This document shows, one piece after another, positions 54,158 to 62,824 of a stretch of DNA of 64,000 bases. Position numbers and translations under genes: made by a program. Each line of letters starts with the position of its first letter. Within the stretch, counting starts at the first letter, position 1. The notes beneath the pieces were generated by a model. It was not told the DNA's origin. It worked only from the letters and a program-made list of their open reading frames with translations, and ran no database searches. The DNA comes from Thermoplasmata archaeon (GTDB lineage: Archaea; Thermoplasmatota; Thermoplasmata; RBG-16-68-12): assembly GCA_036395115.1 (NCBI GenBank), contig DASWDU010000025.1:29209-93208 (forward strand). Reading direction: 5' to 3'.

Positions 54158-57100
54158 CGCATGTCCTCCAGTTGCAGCCGCATGACGACGCCCAGGGACA
54201 GGAGTTCGTCGAGGAGGAGCTTGAACGCGTACGACGTCTGCACGGGATAGATCTTCGACGTGTTGTCGTCGACGGGGCAACGCAGGTTCCCCTTGCGGTC
54301 CTTGATCGCGAAGTGGCCGCAATCCGGGTTCCCGCAGACGTACTGGATCGTCCCGTCGGACTCGTCGAGCAGGCGGTCCTTGATCACCATCGAGGCGCCG
54401 TGGCCGATCAGGCAGTCCCGTTCCATCTCGCCGAACCGCAGGCCGCCCTGCCGGGACCGGCCTTCCGTCGGCTGGCGCGTGAGGATCTGCACGGGACCGC
54501 GGCTGCGGACGTGCAACTTGCCGGAGACCATATGGTGGAGCTTCTGGTAGTAGATCACGCCGATGAAGATCTCCGCGGGGATCATGCGGCCCGTCCGTCC
54601 GTCGTAGAGGATCTCCTTCCCGTTCGACCGGAATCCGTTGTCCTCGAGGGCCTTGCGAAGCGCCTCCTCCCGCTCCCCGCTGAACGGGGTGCCGTCGATC
54701 GGGCGGCCTTCGAGGGAGCCGACCTTGCCGCCGATCTGCTCTAGGACGTGGGCGACGGTCATCCGCGAGGGAATCGCGTGCGGGTTGATGATCAGGTCCG
54801 GGATGATCCCCTGGGCCGTGAAGGGCATGTCCTCTTGCGGCGCGATCAGGCCGATGACGCCTTTCTGTCCGTGCCGCGAGGCGAACTTGTCCCCGAGCTC
54901 GGGCACCCGGAGGTCGCGCACCTTGACCTTCGCGAGCTTCGAGCCGTTCTCGCTCTCCGTGAGCATGACGGAGTCGACCCAGCCGCTCTCCCCGTGGCGC
55001 ACCGTGACCGACGTCTCGCGGCGTTTCTGCGGCGTTAGGAAGTCCGTCTCCTCCTCGAGGAATCGGGGCGGGCTCGTCTTGCCGATCAGGACGTCGCCGC
55101 CGGTGACGACTACCTCCGGCGAGATGAGGCCGTCATCCGGCGTGAGGTTGGCGTACGACAGGTCGGCCCGCGCCCCGCGGACGTCGGGCGAGGGGATCTC
55201 GAAGTGGTCCTCCTGGCCGCCCGGGTACCGGCGTTCCTCCGCACGGTACGTCCGCATGAAGGACGACCGCCCGAGGCCGCGGTCGATCGAAGCCCCGTTC
55301 ATCACGATCGCATCTTCCATGTTGTATCCGTAGTACGACATGACGGCCACGACGAAGTTCTGGCCCGCGGGACGCTCGTTGAACGACACGTGCTTCATCG
55401 AGTCCGTCTGGACGAGCGGCTGCTCCGGATAGTGCAGGAGATGGCTCCGGGTGTCGGGGCGGGACCGGTAGTTGCTCGAGCCGAGCCCGAGCGACTGCTT
55501 CGCCATCCCCGCCCCCATCGTGACCCGGGGCGAGGAGTTGTGCTCCGGGTACGGGACCACGCCGGACGCGACGCCGAGGATGACCTCCGGGTCCGCCTCG
55601 AGGTGGGTCGTCTCCTTCGTAATCGCGGACCGCACGCGGAACGTCTTGTGGCAGTACTTGCACTCGAGATCGGACTCGTCGTCGCGGCTCCCCATGTTTA
55701 TCCACGTGACGTCGTTGCGGCTCAGGGGGTGCTTGCACTCCTTGCAGCGGCTCGGCACGTCGTAGGGATAGATGGCGATGAAGGTGTCTTCTTCCTCTTC
55801 CGCATCGATCCACTCGACGATCCCGTTGCGGACGAGGTCGGAGAACCGGAGTCGGCCCATCTTCAGTTCGTCGACGTGCTTCCTTGAGAAGACGAGGTGG
55901 CCGTCCTTCACGACCAGGAGCGGGCGGCGGATGCGGCCCTCGTCGCAGTTGATGATGATCTCCCCCATGTTCTCGTCGAAACGGACGTTGACCTCGTGGC
56001 TCAGGAGCCCGCTGCGCCGTCGCTCCCGGATCTCCGAGACGAGCATCTTCGGGTCTTCGTGGAGGCCGACGAGGTCCCCGTTCACGTAGACGCGGGTGAG
56101 CTGCGTCTGCTGTCCTTTCACCTGCTTCGTGCCGAGGTCGGCGAGGAGCAGCTTGACCTCCTCTTCCGGGAAGCCTTCGGAGACGTCGATGACGAGGGCC
56201 AAGTTTTTTACTAACCCGCAATTTTGCCCCTCGGGGGTCTCATTTGGACATAGACGCCCCCATTGAGTCGGATGCAGGTCGCGAGCCTCGAAGTGCGGCT
56301 GTGACCGCGTCAGGGGCGAGGTCACGCGCCGCAGGTGGCTCAGGGCGCTCATGTTAGACGTTCGATCTAGGAGCTGGCTCACGCCCGCGCGGCCGCCGAC
56401 CCAGTTCCCCGTCGCGAGCGCATGGAGCAGCCGCTGCGTCAGCAAGTCCGGCCGGATCGCGGACGAGATCTTGAGTTCGCGGCGCCGCGCGTAGGACCGC
56501 TCGAGCTGGTACTTCAGGTCCTTCACGAGGTTCGCGAACGCGACGCGGAACAGATCCTCCATGAGGTCGCCCGCGAGCTTGAGCCGCTTGTTCGCGTAGT
56601 GGTCCTTGTCATCCTCCCGCCGTCCACCCAAGGACAGCTCGAGGACCGTGCGGGCGACGCGCCCGAGGAAGATCGCCTTCTTGATGCGATCCTCGCGGGT
56701 GTCGCCCAGGTGGGGGAGAAGGCTGCGGTCGAGGATTGACTCGACCTTCTTGATGCGGTACTCCTTCGCCTGGCCGGTAGCGAACTTCTTCTCGAGGTAA
56801 CTGATCGCGTCGTCCCGCGTGAAGATGCCGTTCGGCGGGTAGTTCTTCTTGTTCTGACACTCTTCGATGTTCGCGTAGACGATATTTGCCATCTCGGGCG
56901 CGGAGACGATCGCGTTGTAGATGTCCTCGTCCTTCTCCATGCCGAGCGACTTCATCAGGATGATCAGGGGAATCTGGCCCGAGGCGGTCGGCACGCTCAC
57001 GATGAGCTGGCCGTCTTTCTTCTTCTCCATCAGGGTGAGGGCGCGGTACCCCTCCTTCTGGGAGAAGACCTTGGCGACCTCGACCTTGCGGCCGTACCGC

Positions 57101-57747
57101 TCGTTGAACTCGACGAGCACCCGGTTTGGCGCGAGGTCCTCGAGCGAAATCAACGCGCGCTCGGTGCCGCCGATGATGAAGTAGCCGCCAGGATCGAACG
57201 GATCCTCCCCCAGCTCGATGAGCTTTCGGCGGTACTCGTCCTGGTTGAGCTCGCCCTCCGTCTCCATGTTCTCTTTGTAGAGCAAGCAGCGTTTTGACTT
57301 CGCCATGATCGGGAAGTTCCCGATGTGGACGCGCTCGGGCTCCCGCTCGATGCCGTTCTCGATGACTGTGAAGTCTAGGTAGATCGGCGCGGTGTAGTTC
57401 AGATTCCGCTGGCGGGCCTCCATGGGCGTGAGCGGATGCGTGGCGCCATTCGCCTCCTTGACGACGGGCAGGCCGAGCGTGATCGTCGGCTTCGCCTCGA
57501 GGTCGATCCGTCCGCGGTCGTCGCGCTTCCGGCCAATCCGGATCTCGATGACGTCGCCTTCCGTCCGGTCTTCGTCGAGCTTAATGATCCCGCGTCGTTC
57601 GTCCTCCGGCGCGGAGCGGAGGTTGTCGACGATCCGCTGCATCCGAGAGTTCGGGTTGTCGATCGTCGGCAGGAAGTCGTTGAACGACGCGATGTGATGG
57701 TTCACGATGGAGCGTTCTCGGAAGAACGCGTCAATCAAGTCTCGCAT
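54154..57747 (-). CDS. rpoB: RNA polymerase subunit B (undivided)
   Basis: 1,197 residues, single chain rather than B'/B'' halves. Conserved blocks: [68 protein letters not shown], and a C-terminal zinc ribbon [28 protein letters not shown]...CKYC zinc-binding insert is also visible. ATG 57747 follows GGGAGG and lies three bases after the rpoH stop. It forms the second large polymerase subunit, including the wall and hybrid-binding region. Confidence 0.98.
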   Translation of the reverse strand: MRDLIDAFFRERSIVNHHIASFNDFLPTIDNPNSRMQRIVDNLRSAPEDERRGIIKLDEDRTEGDVIEIRIGRKRDDRGRIDLEAKPTITLGLPVVKEANGATHPLTPMEARQRNLNYTAPIYLDFTVIENGIEREPERVHIGNFPIMAKSKRCLLYKENMETEGELNQDEYRRKLIELGEDPFDPGGYFIIGGTERALISLEDLAPNRVLVEFNERYGRKVEVAKVFSQKEGYRALTLMEKKKDGQLIVSVPTASGQIPLIILMKSLGMEKDEDIYNAIVSAPEMANIVYANIEECQNKKNYPPNGIFTRDDAISYLEKKFATGQAKEYRIKKVESILDRSLLPHLGDTREDRIKKAIFLGRVARTVLELSLGGRREDDKDHYANKRLKLAGDLMEDLFRVAFANLVKDLKYQLERSYARRRELKISSAIRPDLLTQRLLHALATGNWVGGRAGVSQLLDRTSNMSALSHLRRVTSPLTRSQPHFEARDLHPTQWGRLCPNETPEGQNCGLVKNLALVIDVSEGFPEEEVKLLLADLGTKQVKGQQTQLTRVYVNGDLVGLHEDPKMLVSEIRERRRSGLLSHEVNVRFDENMGEIIINCDEGRIRRPLLVVKDGHLVFSRKHVDELKMGRLRFSDLVRNGIVEWIDAEEEEDTFIAIYPYDVPSRCKECKHPLSRNDVTWINMGSRDDESDLECKYCHKTFRVRSAITKETTHLEADPEVILGVASGVVPYPEHNSSPRVTMGAGMAKQSLGLGSSNYRSRPDTRSHLLHYPEQPLVQTDSMKHVSFNERPAGQNFVVAVMSYYGYNMEDAIVMNGASIDRGLGRSSFMRTYRAEERRYPGGQEDHFEIPSPDVRGARADLSYANLTPDDGLISPEVVVTGGDVLIGKTSPPRFLEEETDFLTPQKRRETSVTVRHGESGWVDSVMLTESENGSKLAKVKVRDLRVPELGDKFASRHGQKGVIGLIAPQEDMPFTAQGIIPDLIINPHAIPSRMTVAHVLEQIGGKVGSLEGRPIDGTPFSGEREEALRKALEDNGFRSNGKEILYDGRTGRMIPAEIFIGVIYYQKLHHMVSGKLHVRSRGPVQILTRQPTEGRSRQGGLRFGEMERDCLIGHGASMVIKDRLLDESDGTIQYVCGNPDCGHFAIKDRKGNLRCPVDDNTSKIYPVQTSYAFKLLLDELLSLGVVMRLQLEDMR

Positions 57748-57750
57748 GTC

Positions 57751-58002
57751 TTACCTCCCGATCACCAGTCGGTACGCTTCCGAAACGCCTGCCGTGCCGC
57801 TCACCCGAACCACGCGGATGATTCGCCCCTCGCTGATGGGCCCTTCGATCTTCTCGAGCACCTGGATCACCGGATCGCTCTTCCGGATCTTTGGGAGCTG
57901 GTCGCGCGTGATCTTCAACGCCTTCAAAACGCGCTCCGCCTCTTCCTCCGCGACGAGCCGATGCTCTGGAACGAGTTGATGCTCCAATACGTTAAACCTC
58001 AA
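57751..58002 (-). CDS. rpoH: RNA polymerase subunit H (Rpo5), TTG start
   Basis: 83 residues. MRFNVLEHQLVPEHRLV, then KSDPVIQVLEKIEGPISEGR and the end RVVRVSGTAGVSEAYRLVIG match RpoH/RPB5 C-terminal domain. TTG 58002 aligns exactly with the family N-terminus and is preceded by GGGAGG at 58011-58016 on the complement. It heads the operon H-B-A'-A''-L30e-NusA. The ribosome-binding site lies inside a palindrome (58003-58017). Confidence 0.95.
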   Translation of the reverse strand: MRFNVLEHQLVPEHRLVAEEEAERVLKALKITRDQLPKIRKSDPVIQVLEKIEGPISEGRIIRVVRVSGTAGVSEAYRLVIGR

Positions 58003-58017
58003 GGGAGGTCCTCCCTG
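58003..58017 (-). promoter_or_regulatory. Palindrome enclosing the rpoH ribosome-binding site
   Basis: On the coding strand AGGGAGG, one base, CCTCCCT stands directly before the TTG start of rpoH. The left arm is the Shine-Dalgarno sequence; the right arm is its exact complement, so a small hairpin could hide the site. It might bind a regulator as DNA instead. This is the leader of the whole polymerase operon. Confidence 0.5.
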
Positions 58018-58075
58018 GGCGACCGTTTTGCACCTGGCATGTCACGCGCGCGCGAGCCGTACGGGCCCGCGGGGA

Positions 58076-58107
58076 CTTTCGGGGCCCCGCGCGGTCCGCA
58101 GGGCCCG
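58076..58107 (-). other. tRNA-Lys intron 3, in the T-loop (between positions 59 and 60)
   Basis: 32 bases. Outer helix is the T-stem CGGGG:CCCCG, 3' bulge AGT, central helix TTCG:CGAA, 5' bulge AAC, inner helix GGGCCC:GGGCCC. Cuts at AA/C and AG/T leave the T-loop TTCGAAT. All pairs are Watson-Crick. Confidence 0.92.
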
Positions 58108-58129
58108 TTCGAACCCCGGACCACCCGGT

Positions 58130-58160
58130 CTCTTCCCGCTCTCCGACGAGCGAAGGCGGC
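58130..58160 (-). other. tRNA-Lys intron 2, canonical site 37/38
   Basis: 31 bases. Outer helix is the anticodon stem TCCGG:CCGGG, 3' bulge AGA, central helix CTTT:GAAG (one G.U), 5' bulge TAG, inner helix CCGC:GCGG. Cuts at TA/G and AG/A leave anticodon loop CTTTTAA. Confidence 0.92.
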
Positions 58161-58177
58161 TAAAAGCCGGATGCTCT

Positions 58178-58204
58178 TTCTAGGGACGGTTCCATCGCCA
58201 TCCT
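58178..58204 (-). other. tRNA-Lys intron 1, in the D-loop (between positions 20 and 21)
   Basis: 27 bases. Complete bulge-helix-bulge: outer helix is the D-stem (GCTC:GAGC), 3' bulge AAA, central helix CTAG:CTAG, 5' bulge GTA, inner helix GGATGG:CCGTCC (one G.U). Cuts at GT/A and AA/A leave the D-loop AGCTAGGTA. Confidence 0.9.
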
Positions 58205-58271
58205 ACCTAGCTGAGCTACGGGCCCTCCGGCTGGCGGCGGCGACATGCGACCGTTCGCCTAATCGAGCCAT

Positions 58272-58281
58272 CGTATTAAAG
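58272..58281 (-). promoter_or_regulatory. TATA box for tRNA-Lys (and perhaps the rpo operon)
   Basis: CTTTAATACG on the coding strand, about 50 bases before the tRNA 5' end, implies a leader of some 25 bases removed by RNase P. Confidence 0.55.
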
Positions 58282-58370
58282 TTTGCGGTGATGGACAGGT
58301 GAACCGCAGCGGGCGCAGGAACGTGCGATAATCATGTTCTGGATAGAATAAAAGTCGGCCCGAGCGCAAT

Positions 58371-58380
58371 GTTTTATACG
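58371..58380 (+). promoter_or_regulatory. TATA box of the zinc-ribbon/aEF-1beta pair
   Basis: GTTTTATACG centred about 26 bases before GTG 58401, so the transcript should begin at or very near the start codon. Confidence 0.7.
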
Positions 58381-58400
58381 GCAACTCCATCCCAACCGTC

Positions 58401-58571
58401 GTGATCCGGGCCGAGAGCCGCTGCACCTCCTGCGGGGCCGTCCTCGTAGGGAAGGGCACGACCGTGTTCCTCTGCCCGAGCTGCGGCCAAGGAAGAATCG
58501 GGCGCTGCGCGCGGTGTCGCGACCAGTCCGTCGGCTACCGCTGCCCGGTTTGTTCGTTCGTCGGCCCATGA
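58401..58571 (+). CDS. Small zinc-ribbon protein, HVO_2753/COG2888 type
   Basis: 56 residues from GTG 58401 (leaderless, see the TATA box). Four CxxC-type pairs: CTSCG, CPSCG, CARC and CPVC, forming two zinc sites. This matches the archaeal COG2888 family of small zinc proteins, often adjacent to elongation factor 1-beta, as here (eight bases apart). It is thought to bind RNA or act with the translation apparatus. Confidence 0.88.
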   Translation: MIRAESRCTSCGAVLVGKGTTVFLCPSCGQGRIGRCARCRDQSVGYRCPVCSFVGP

Positions 58572-58579
58572 GGTGCCCG

Positions 58580-58837
58580 ATGGGCTCCGTCGCGATCACC
58601 TTTCGGATCATGCCCGATGACGCGGAGACGGACATCGAAGGGATCAAATCCCGCGTCCGGACGAGCCTGGCCGGTTCCCTCCGCGATCTTCGCGAAGAGC
58701 CGGTGGCGTTCGGGCTGAAGGCGGTCCTCGCCGTCGCGGTCGTGAGCGATTCCGGCGGCACCGAGGCGCTCGAACAGGCGCTCGCCTCGATCCCGGGAGT
58801 CGGCAGCGTCGAGACCGTCGACGTCACCCTCGTGTGA
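58580..58837 (+). CDS. ef1b: Translation elongation factor aEF-1beta (nucleotide exchange factor)
   Basis: 85 residues from ATG 58580, preceded by GAGGTG. The chain MGSVAITFRIMPDDAETDIE, then EEPVAFGLKAVLAVAVVSDS and the end LASIPGVGSVETVDVTLV match archaeal EF-1beta, which exchanges GDP on aEF-1alpha. An in-frame ATG four codons upstream (58568) also overlaps the previous stop but places the ribosome-binding site inside the gene. Confidence 0.94.
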   Translation: MGSVAITFRIMPDDAETDIEGIKSRVRTSLAGSLRDLREEPVAFGLKAVLAVAVVSDSGGTEALEQALASIPGVGSVETVDVTLV

Positions 58838-58922
58838 CCACTACTCGGGCCTCGAAGGCGTCGTCCTTATCCGGGAATCCCGCCTTCCCGGCCGTCGTCC
58901 ACGTATCGGGGAGACAATCCGA

Positions 58923-59768
58923 GTGACTCCCGGAACGACCCCGCGTCGATTCTCGCGGAACGACGCCGTTGCCGCGATTGCCTCATTCCCGATCGGGGTC
59001 GTCGCCGGCGTGACGGGAGTCGGTGGAGGGGAGTACCGGGCCCCGGTCCTCCTCGCCCTGTTGCGGAACGTCCGTTCGACGATCGCAGGCAACCTATTGG
59101 CGGGCGTGATCGTCTCGGCCGCCGTCGTGGTCTTCCGGGGAGCGTTGTTCCAGCCGAGCGACACGTTGTTCCTCGCCGCGACCATGATCGTGACGTCGGT
59201 CCCCGGCGCGTATTTCGGGGCGCTCCTCGCCGGCCGGACCCCTGCCAAGTGGCTCAAAATCTTGCTTGCAGGAATCCTCACCGCGACGGCCCTCCGTCTT
59301 CTCCTATTCGAGTCGACGGGGTCGGGCCCGTACCCGTTCGAAGCGAAGCAGGCCGCGATGGCGCTGCTCGCCGGTTTCGCGATCGGCGTGGTCTCCGGCC
59401 TCGTGGGCGTCGCGGGCGGGGAATACCGCATTCCGGCACTCATCCTGATTTTCGGGCTGCCGGCGAGCGTCGCGGGGACGATCAGCTCCCTCGTCGCGCT
59501 ACCCATGCAATTGGCGGGCTTCTGGAAACACCGACGGCTCGGGCAAGCCTCCCCAACCGCCTCTCGCCTTGGAGCGATCATGGGCGGCACCGGCATCGGA
59601 GGCGTCGCAGTGGGCGTCGCCCTTCTCCATCGGACGAGTGATGCGATCGTGACGGCCCTCTTGGCCGTCGTCATGCTCATTGCCGCCGCTCGTATCGCAT
59701 GGGAGTCGCGGAGGCCCGACCGCGAGGAATCGCCCGCCCCGGCGGCTAAGCCCCCTTCCGTAGGATGA
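58923..59768 (+). CDS. TauE/SafE-family membrane permease
   Basis: 281 residues with about eight membrane helices in two repeated halves, each opening with a glycine-rich block: VVAGVTGVGGGEYRAPVLLA and VVSGLVGVAGGEYRIPALIL. This is the TauE/SafE pattern (sulfite, sulfoacetate or other anion export). GTG 58923 gives a basic N-terminus before the first helix. It ends 22 bases inside the convergent APC permease gene. The substrate is unknown. Confidence 0.88.
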   Translation: MTPGTTPRRFSRNDAVAAIASFPIGVVAGVTGVGGGEYRAPVLLALLRNVRSTIAGNLLAGVIVSAAVVVFRGALFQPSDTLFLAATMIVTSVPGAYFGALLAGRTPAKWLKILLAGILTATALRLLLFESTGSGPYPFEAKQAAMALLAGFAIGVVSGLVGVAGGEYRIPALILIFGLPASVAGTISSLVALPMQLAGFWKHRRLGQASPTASRLGAIMGGTGIGGVAVGVALLHRTSDAIVTALLAVVMLIAAARIAWESRRPDREESPAPAAKPPSVG

Positions 59769-62031
59769 GGACCGGACACTTGGCGAGCTTGACGATCCGG
59801 TCCTCCACCGGACTCAAAGCGAACTTGCGGAGTCCGCCGGGGGACGTCGCGCGAATCATCAACAACGACGCCTCCGCGCTCTCCCGCAACGCCTCGGACT
59901 CCCACTGGGTCGAATAGACGACTTTCGGTTCGACGTACGCCCCCCGTTCCCGCGCGCGTCCTTCGAATCTCGCGCTGTCGAGCTTCAGACGCTCCGCCTC
60001 GGCCGGATCGCTCGCCAAGCAGACGACCTCGAGGACCGGGGAGCCGTCTTCCGCGAGGAGGAGGGCGAGGTCGTCGACGCCCTCGAGGCTCCAGATGGGG
60101 CTCGTCAGGATGACGATCCGTCGGAGCGGGCGGCGCCAGCCCTGCGTCTTGAAGACGAGCACATCGCAAGGGGCGTTCTCAATCAGGTAGTCGATGTTGC
60201 TCCCGAGGACCCGCCGATCGCCCTCGATCCGCGCGCCGCGCCACCCCATGATGAGGAGGTTCACCGCCTCCTCGCGGATCGTGTCCAGGATGATCTCATA
60301 CACCTTGTGCCCGATCTTCACGACGGGCCGCGTGTCGACGCCGAGCCCTTCGCCGATCCGGGCGAGCGCTTGGAGTCCGCGGATGCGTTCGTCGACGAAT
60401 CCGAACCGGATCGCCTTCGGAGGGAGGTTCCGCGGGATCTCGACGACGTGCAGGAGGCTCAGCTCCCCGTTGCGCGCGCGGGCCACTCGCGCTCCCAGGT
60501 CGACAAGCGTCCGGTCCTCGAACTCCCGGAGGGGGAGGAAGACGCGGTACCGCTCGAGCTCGACCCGCTCCTCTCCGGTCGTGAGGATGTCGTGGACCTC
60601 CGTTGCGGCGGCGCGCGGGGTCGAAGAGAGTTGCGGTCGGCGACGCCCGACGAACCGATGATAGGCGAGGCCAATCGCAAGCCAGAGCGCTCCGAGGCCG
60701 ACGGCCAGCTCTCCCGGCGGGATCGGCGAATCCGCCATCGCCGGGAAGTTCCAAAGCGTCGCGCCGAGGGCGAGGTTGAGCGCGATCGCGAGCATCGGGA
60801 CGGCGGGGACGAACGGCACGCGAAATCCCGGCCCGCTCCGACGCTCCCGTCGGCGGAGCGCGATGACGGACGCGTGGACGAAAGCGAAGAGGCCCAGGAA
60901 CGCGAGGCTCGCGAGGACCGCAATCGTCTCGACGGTCAGGAAGACGAGCACGCCGGCACCGAGCACCGTGAACGCAACCGCCGCGGGGGGAACCTCCCGA
61001 CCGCCGATCCGCGCGAAGACGGCCGGGAGGAGGCGATCGCGGGCCAGGCTGAACGACGTCTTGATGGCGGACGACAGATGGGCGTCGAGGGCACCGTACA
61101 TCGAGACGATCCCGATGAGCAGGAACGCGACCCGGATGTACGGCTGCCCGAGGAAGTCTGGGTTGCGGATGCTGACCAGGACGAGATCCTCCGAACCGCC
61201 GCGGCACGCGTTGCAGACCGGCCAGCCGGCGACTGCGTCATGGGCGTTCCCGAGGATCGCGACGAGGAAGGCCGCGTACACGAGGGACGAAAGCAGGAGC
61301 GCGAGGAAGATCCCGCGGGGCACGGTCAGCTCGGGTCGCTTCACCTGGGAGCCGAGTTGGGCGACCACCTCGAATCCCTGGAACGCGATGAAGAGCACGC
61401 CCGCGCCGAGGACGAGGTCGAGGGAGCTCGGAGAGGCGGACAGCGTTTTCGCGGGGAGGACCGAAGCGAGCCCGAACGCCGCAAGCGCGACGATGAGGAG
61501 GACCTTCGCGAGAGTCAGCCGTCCGAGTGCCCGGACGGGCAGGTGGACGCGGGCGAAATGAAGGACCGCGGACAGCGCGAGGACCGCCAAGGCGACGAGC
61601 CCCACCTGGATCGGGTTCGGTCCGAAGAACGATTCGACGCTCGATGGAAGAACGAGTTCGAGCAGGAATACACCGAGGCCCAGCGCCCCGAGCGACGTGG
61701 CGGCCATGTGCGCCCCCCACGAGAGCCAGCCGCTCAGGAAGCCCGCGGGGGACGGCAAGGCGCTCCGCACCCAGACGTACGCGCCGCCGGATGCATCGGG
61801 TCGGCCCGAGGCGAGTTCCGCGTACGACATCCCGGCGAGGATCGCGACGAGCGCGGCGATCGCGAGGCTCAGGAGGACGAACGGGCCCGCGACGGTGTAC
61901 GCGGCACCGACGAGCAGGAAGATGGCGGCGCCGACCATGGCCCCGACGGCGCCCATCGTGACGTCGAAGAGCCCGAGGTCCCGCGTGACGCGGACGCGGA
62001 CGGAACCGGACCCGGGTCCATGGGAGGACAC
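59746..62031 (-). CDS. APC-superfamily permease with C-terminal universal-stress domains
   Basis: 761 residues. About 12 membrane helices (20-465) with the APC opening TMGAVGAMVGAAIFLLVGAA and SYAELASGRPDASGGAYVWV. The soluble C-terminal half (about 490-761) holds two UspA-like domains: FLPLREFEDRTLVDLGARVA, then a GWRGARIEGDRRVLGSNIDY stretch with a phosphate-type loop. This fusion occurs in archaeal amino-acid permeases, in which Usp domains may sense nucleotides. The start ATG is at 62031. The transported amino acid or amine is not known. Confidence 0.9.
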   Translation of the reverse strand: MSSHGPGSGSVRVRVTRDLGLFDVTMGAVGAMVGAAIFLLVGAAYTVAGPFVLLSLAIAALVAILAGMSYAELASGRPDASGGAYVWVRSALPSPAGFLSGWLSWGAHMAATSLGALGLGVFLLELVLPSSVESFFGPNPIQVGLVALAVLALSAVLHFARVHLPVRALGRLTLAKVLLIVALAAFGLASVLPAKTLSASPSSLDLVLGAGVLFIAFQGFEVVAQLGSQVKRPELTVPRGIFLALLLSSLVYAAFLVAILGNAHDAVAGWPVCNACRGGSEDLVLVSIRNPDFLGQPYIRVAFLLIGIVSMYGALDAHLSSAIKTSFSLARDRLLPAVFARIGGREVPPAAVAFTVLGAGVLVFLTVETIAVLASLAFLGLFAFVHASVIALRRRERRSGPGFRVPFVPAVPMLAIALNLALGATLWNFPAMADSPIPPGELAVGLGALWLAIGLAYHRFVGRRRPQLSSTPRAAATEVHDILTTGEERVELERYRVFLPLREFEDRTLVDLGARVARARNGELSLLHVVEIPRNLPPKAIRFGFVDERIRGLQALARIGEGLGVDTRPVVKIGHKVYEIILDTIREEAVNLLIMGWRGARIEGDRRVLGSNIDYLIENAPCDVLVFKTQGWRRPLRRIVILTSPIWSLEGVDDLALLLAEDGSPVLEVVCLASDPAEAERLKLDSARFEGRARERGAYVEPKVVYSTQWESEALRESAEASLLMIRATSPGGLRKFALSPVEDRIVKLAKCPVLILRKGA

Positions 62032-62124
62032 GAGGGGCGGAGAAAGCCTGGGATACTTGAGCCTATGGAGGAGCGGTATGGCAACGGGTTGGCCGCAGGC
62101 TCCTGCCCTCCGTTCGAAACCGCG

Positions 62125-62676
62125 CTACATATCGGACTTCGAGGCGGTCTGCGCGATCGTCTCGCCGAGCGTGCGGAACACGAGTTCGACGTTATCGCCG
62201 GATTTCGCGGAACTGAAGAAGTACGGTGCGTCGAACGCTTCCGTGGCCTGTTTCACCTGCTCCTCGCCGAACGCGGCCTGGTCTTTCAGGTCCATCTTGT
62301 TGATCGCGAACGTGACGGGGATCTCGCCGACCGTCCGGAACACGGACTCGACCCAAGAGTCGAGATCTTCCAACGTGTCGTACCGCGTGACGTCCGCCAC
62401 GGCGAGGATTCCTTGCGCCCCGTGGAAGTAAGCTTCGCGCAGCAGCTCGCGGAACCCTTTCGACCCCATGATGTCCCAGATCGTCATGTCCATCTGGACC
62501 GGGTTGGCTCCCTTCGGGGCGAGGGCGAGTTCCTTCTTCGATACCTTCGCCCCAAGCGTCACGATGTACCGGTCGTCGTACTCGTTGAGCACGTACCGCT
62601 TGATGAGCGAGGTCTTGCCGACCGCGTGCTCCCCGACGAGGCAGACTTTCACCTTCATCCGACGCGGTTCCATCAT
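62125..62676 (-). CDS. Ras/Rab-like small GTPase
   Basis: 183 residues. G1 GEHAVGKTS, a G2-like region near YIVTLGAKVS, G3 WDIMG (Asp present, Gln61 replaced by Ser-Lys context), G4 NKMD and G5 SAK. It is a Ras-superfamily GTPase of the archaeal (Rup-type) kind, possibly regulating motility or membrane processes. ATG 62676 follows GAGGG; ATG 62658 (MKVKVCLVG) is an alternative. A TATATAG box near 62735-62742 lies about 60 bases upstream. There is no lipid-attachment Cys at the C-terminus. Confidence 0.92.
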   Translation of the reverse strand: MMEPRRMKVKVCLVGEHAVGKTSLIKRYVLNEYDDRYIVTLGAKVSKKELALAPKGANPVQMDMTIWDIMGSKGFRELLREAYFHGAQGILAVADVTRYDTLEDLDSWVESVFRTVGEIPVTFAINKMDLKDQAAFGEEQVKQATEAFDAPYFFSSAKSGDNVELVFRTLGETIAQTASKSDM

Positions 62677-62824
62677 CTCGGACCCTCGGAGGACAGCGGA
62701 AAATCCTCCGGTGTTCGCGGCATTTGCTACGCTCTATATAGTCATTGCCGCAAGATTCGCGCGGGAGCTTTTTTCGCAACCGAGAGACGCAACGATTGAA
62801 ATAACGACGCAGGAATGCGGCGGC

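Larger units (their letters stand above)
58062..58225 (-). tRNA. trnK: tRNA-Lys (anticodon UUU) with three introns
   Basis: The 164-base locus becomes a 74-nt tRNA after removal of 27-, 31- and 32-base introns. Exons: 58225-58205, 58177-58161, 58129-58108, 58075-58062. Acceptor GGGCCCG pairs with CGGGCCC; D-stem GCTC:GAGC; anticodon stem TCCGG:CCGGG (one G.U) with loop CTTTTAA; five-base variable loop TGGTC; T-stem CGGGG:CCCCG with loop TTCGAAT; discriminator G; CCA not encoded. G73 and UUU anticodon fit archaeal lysine tRNA. The gene stands 60 bases before rpoH, with no clear TATA box between, and may be co-transcribed with the polymerase operon. Confidence 0.95.
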
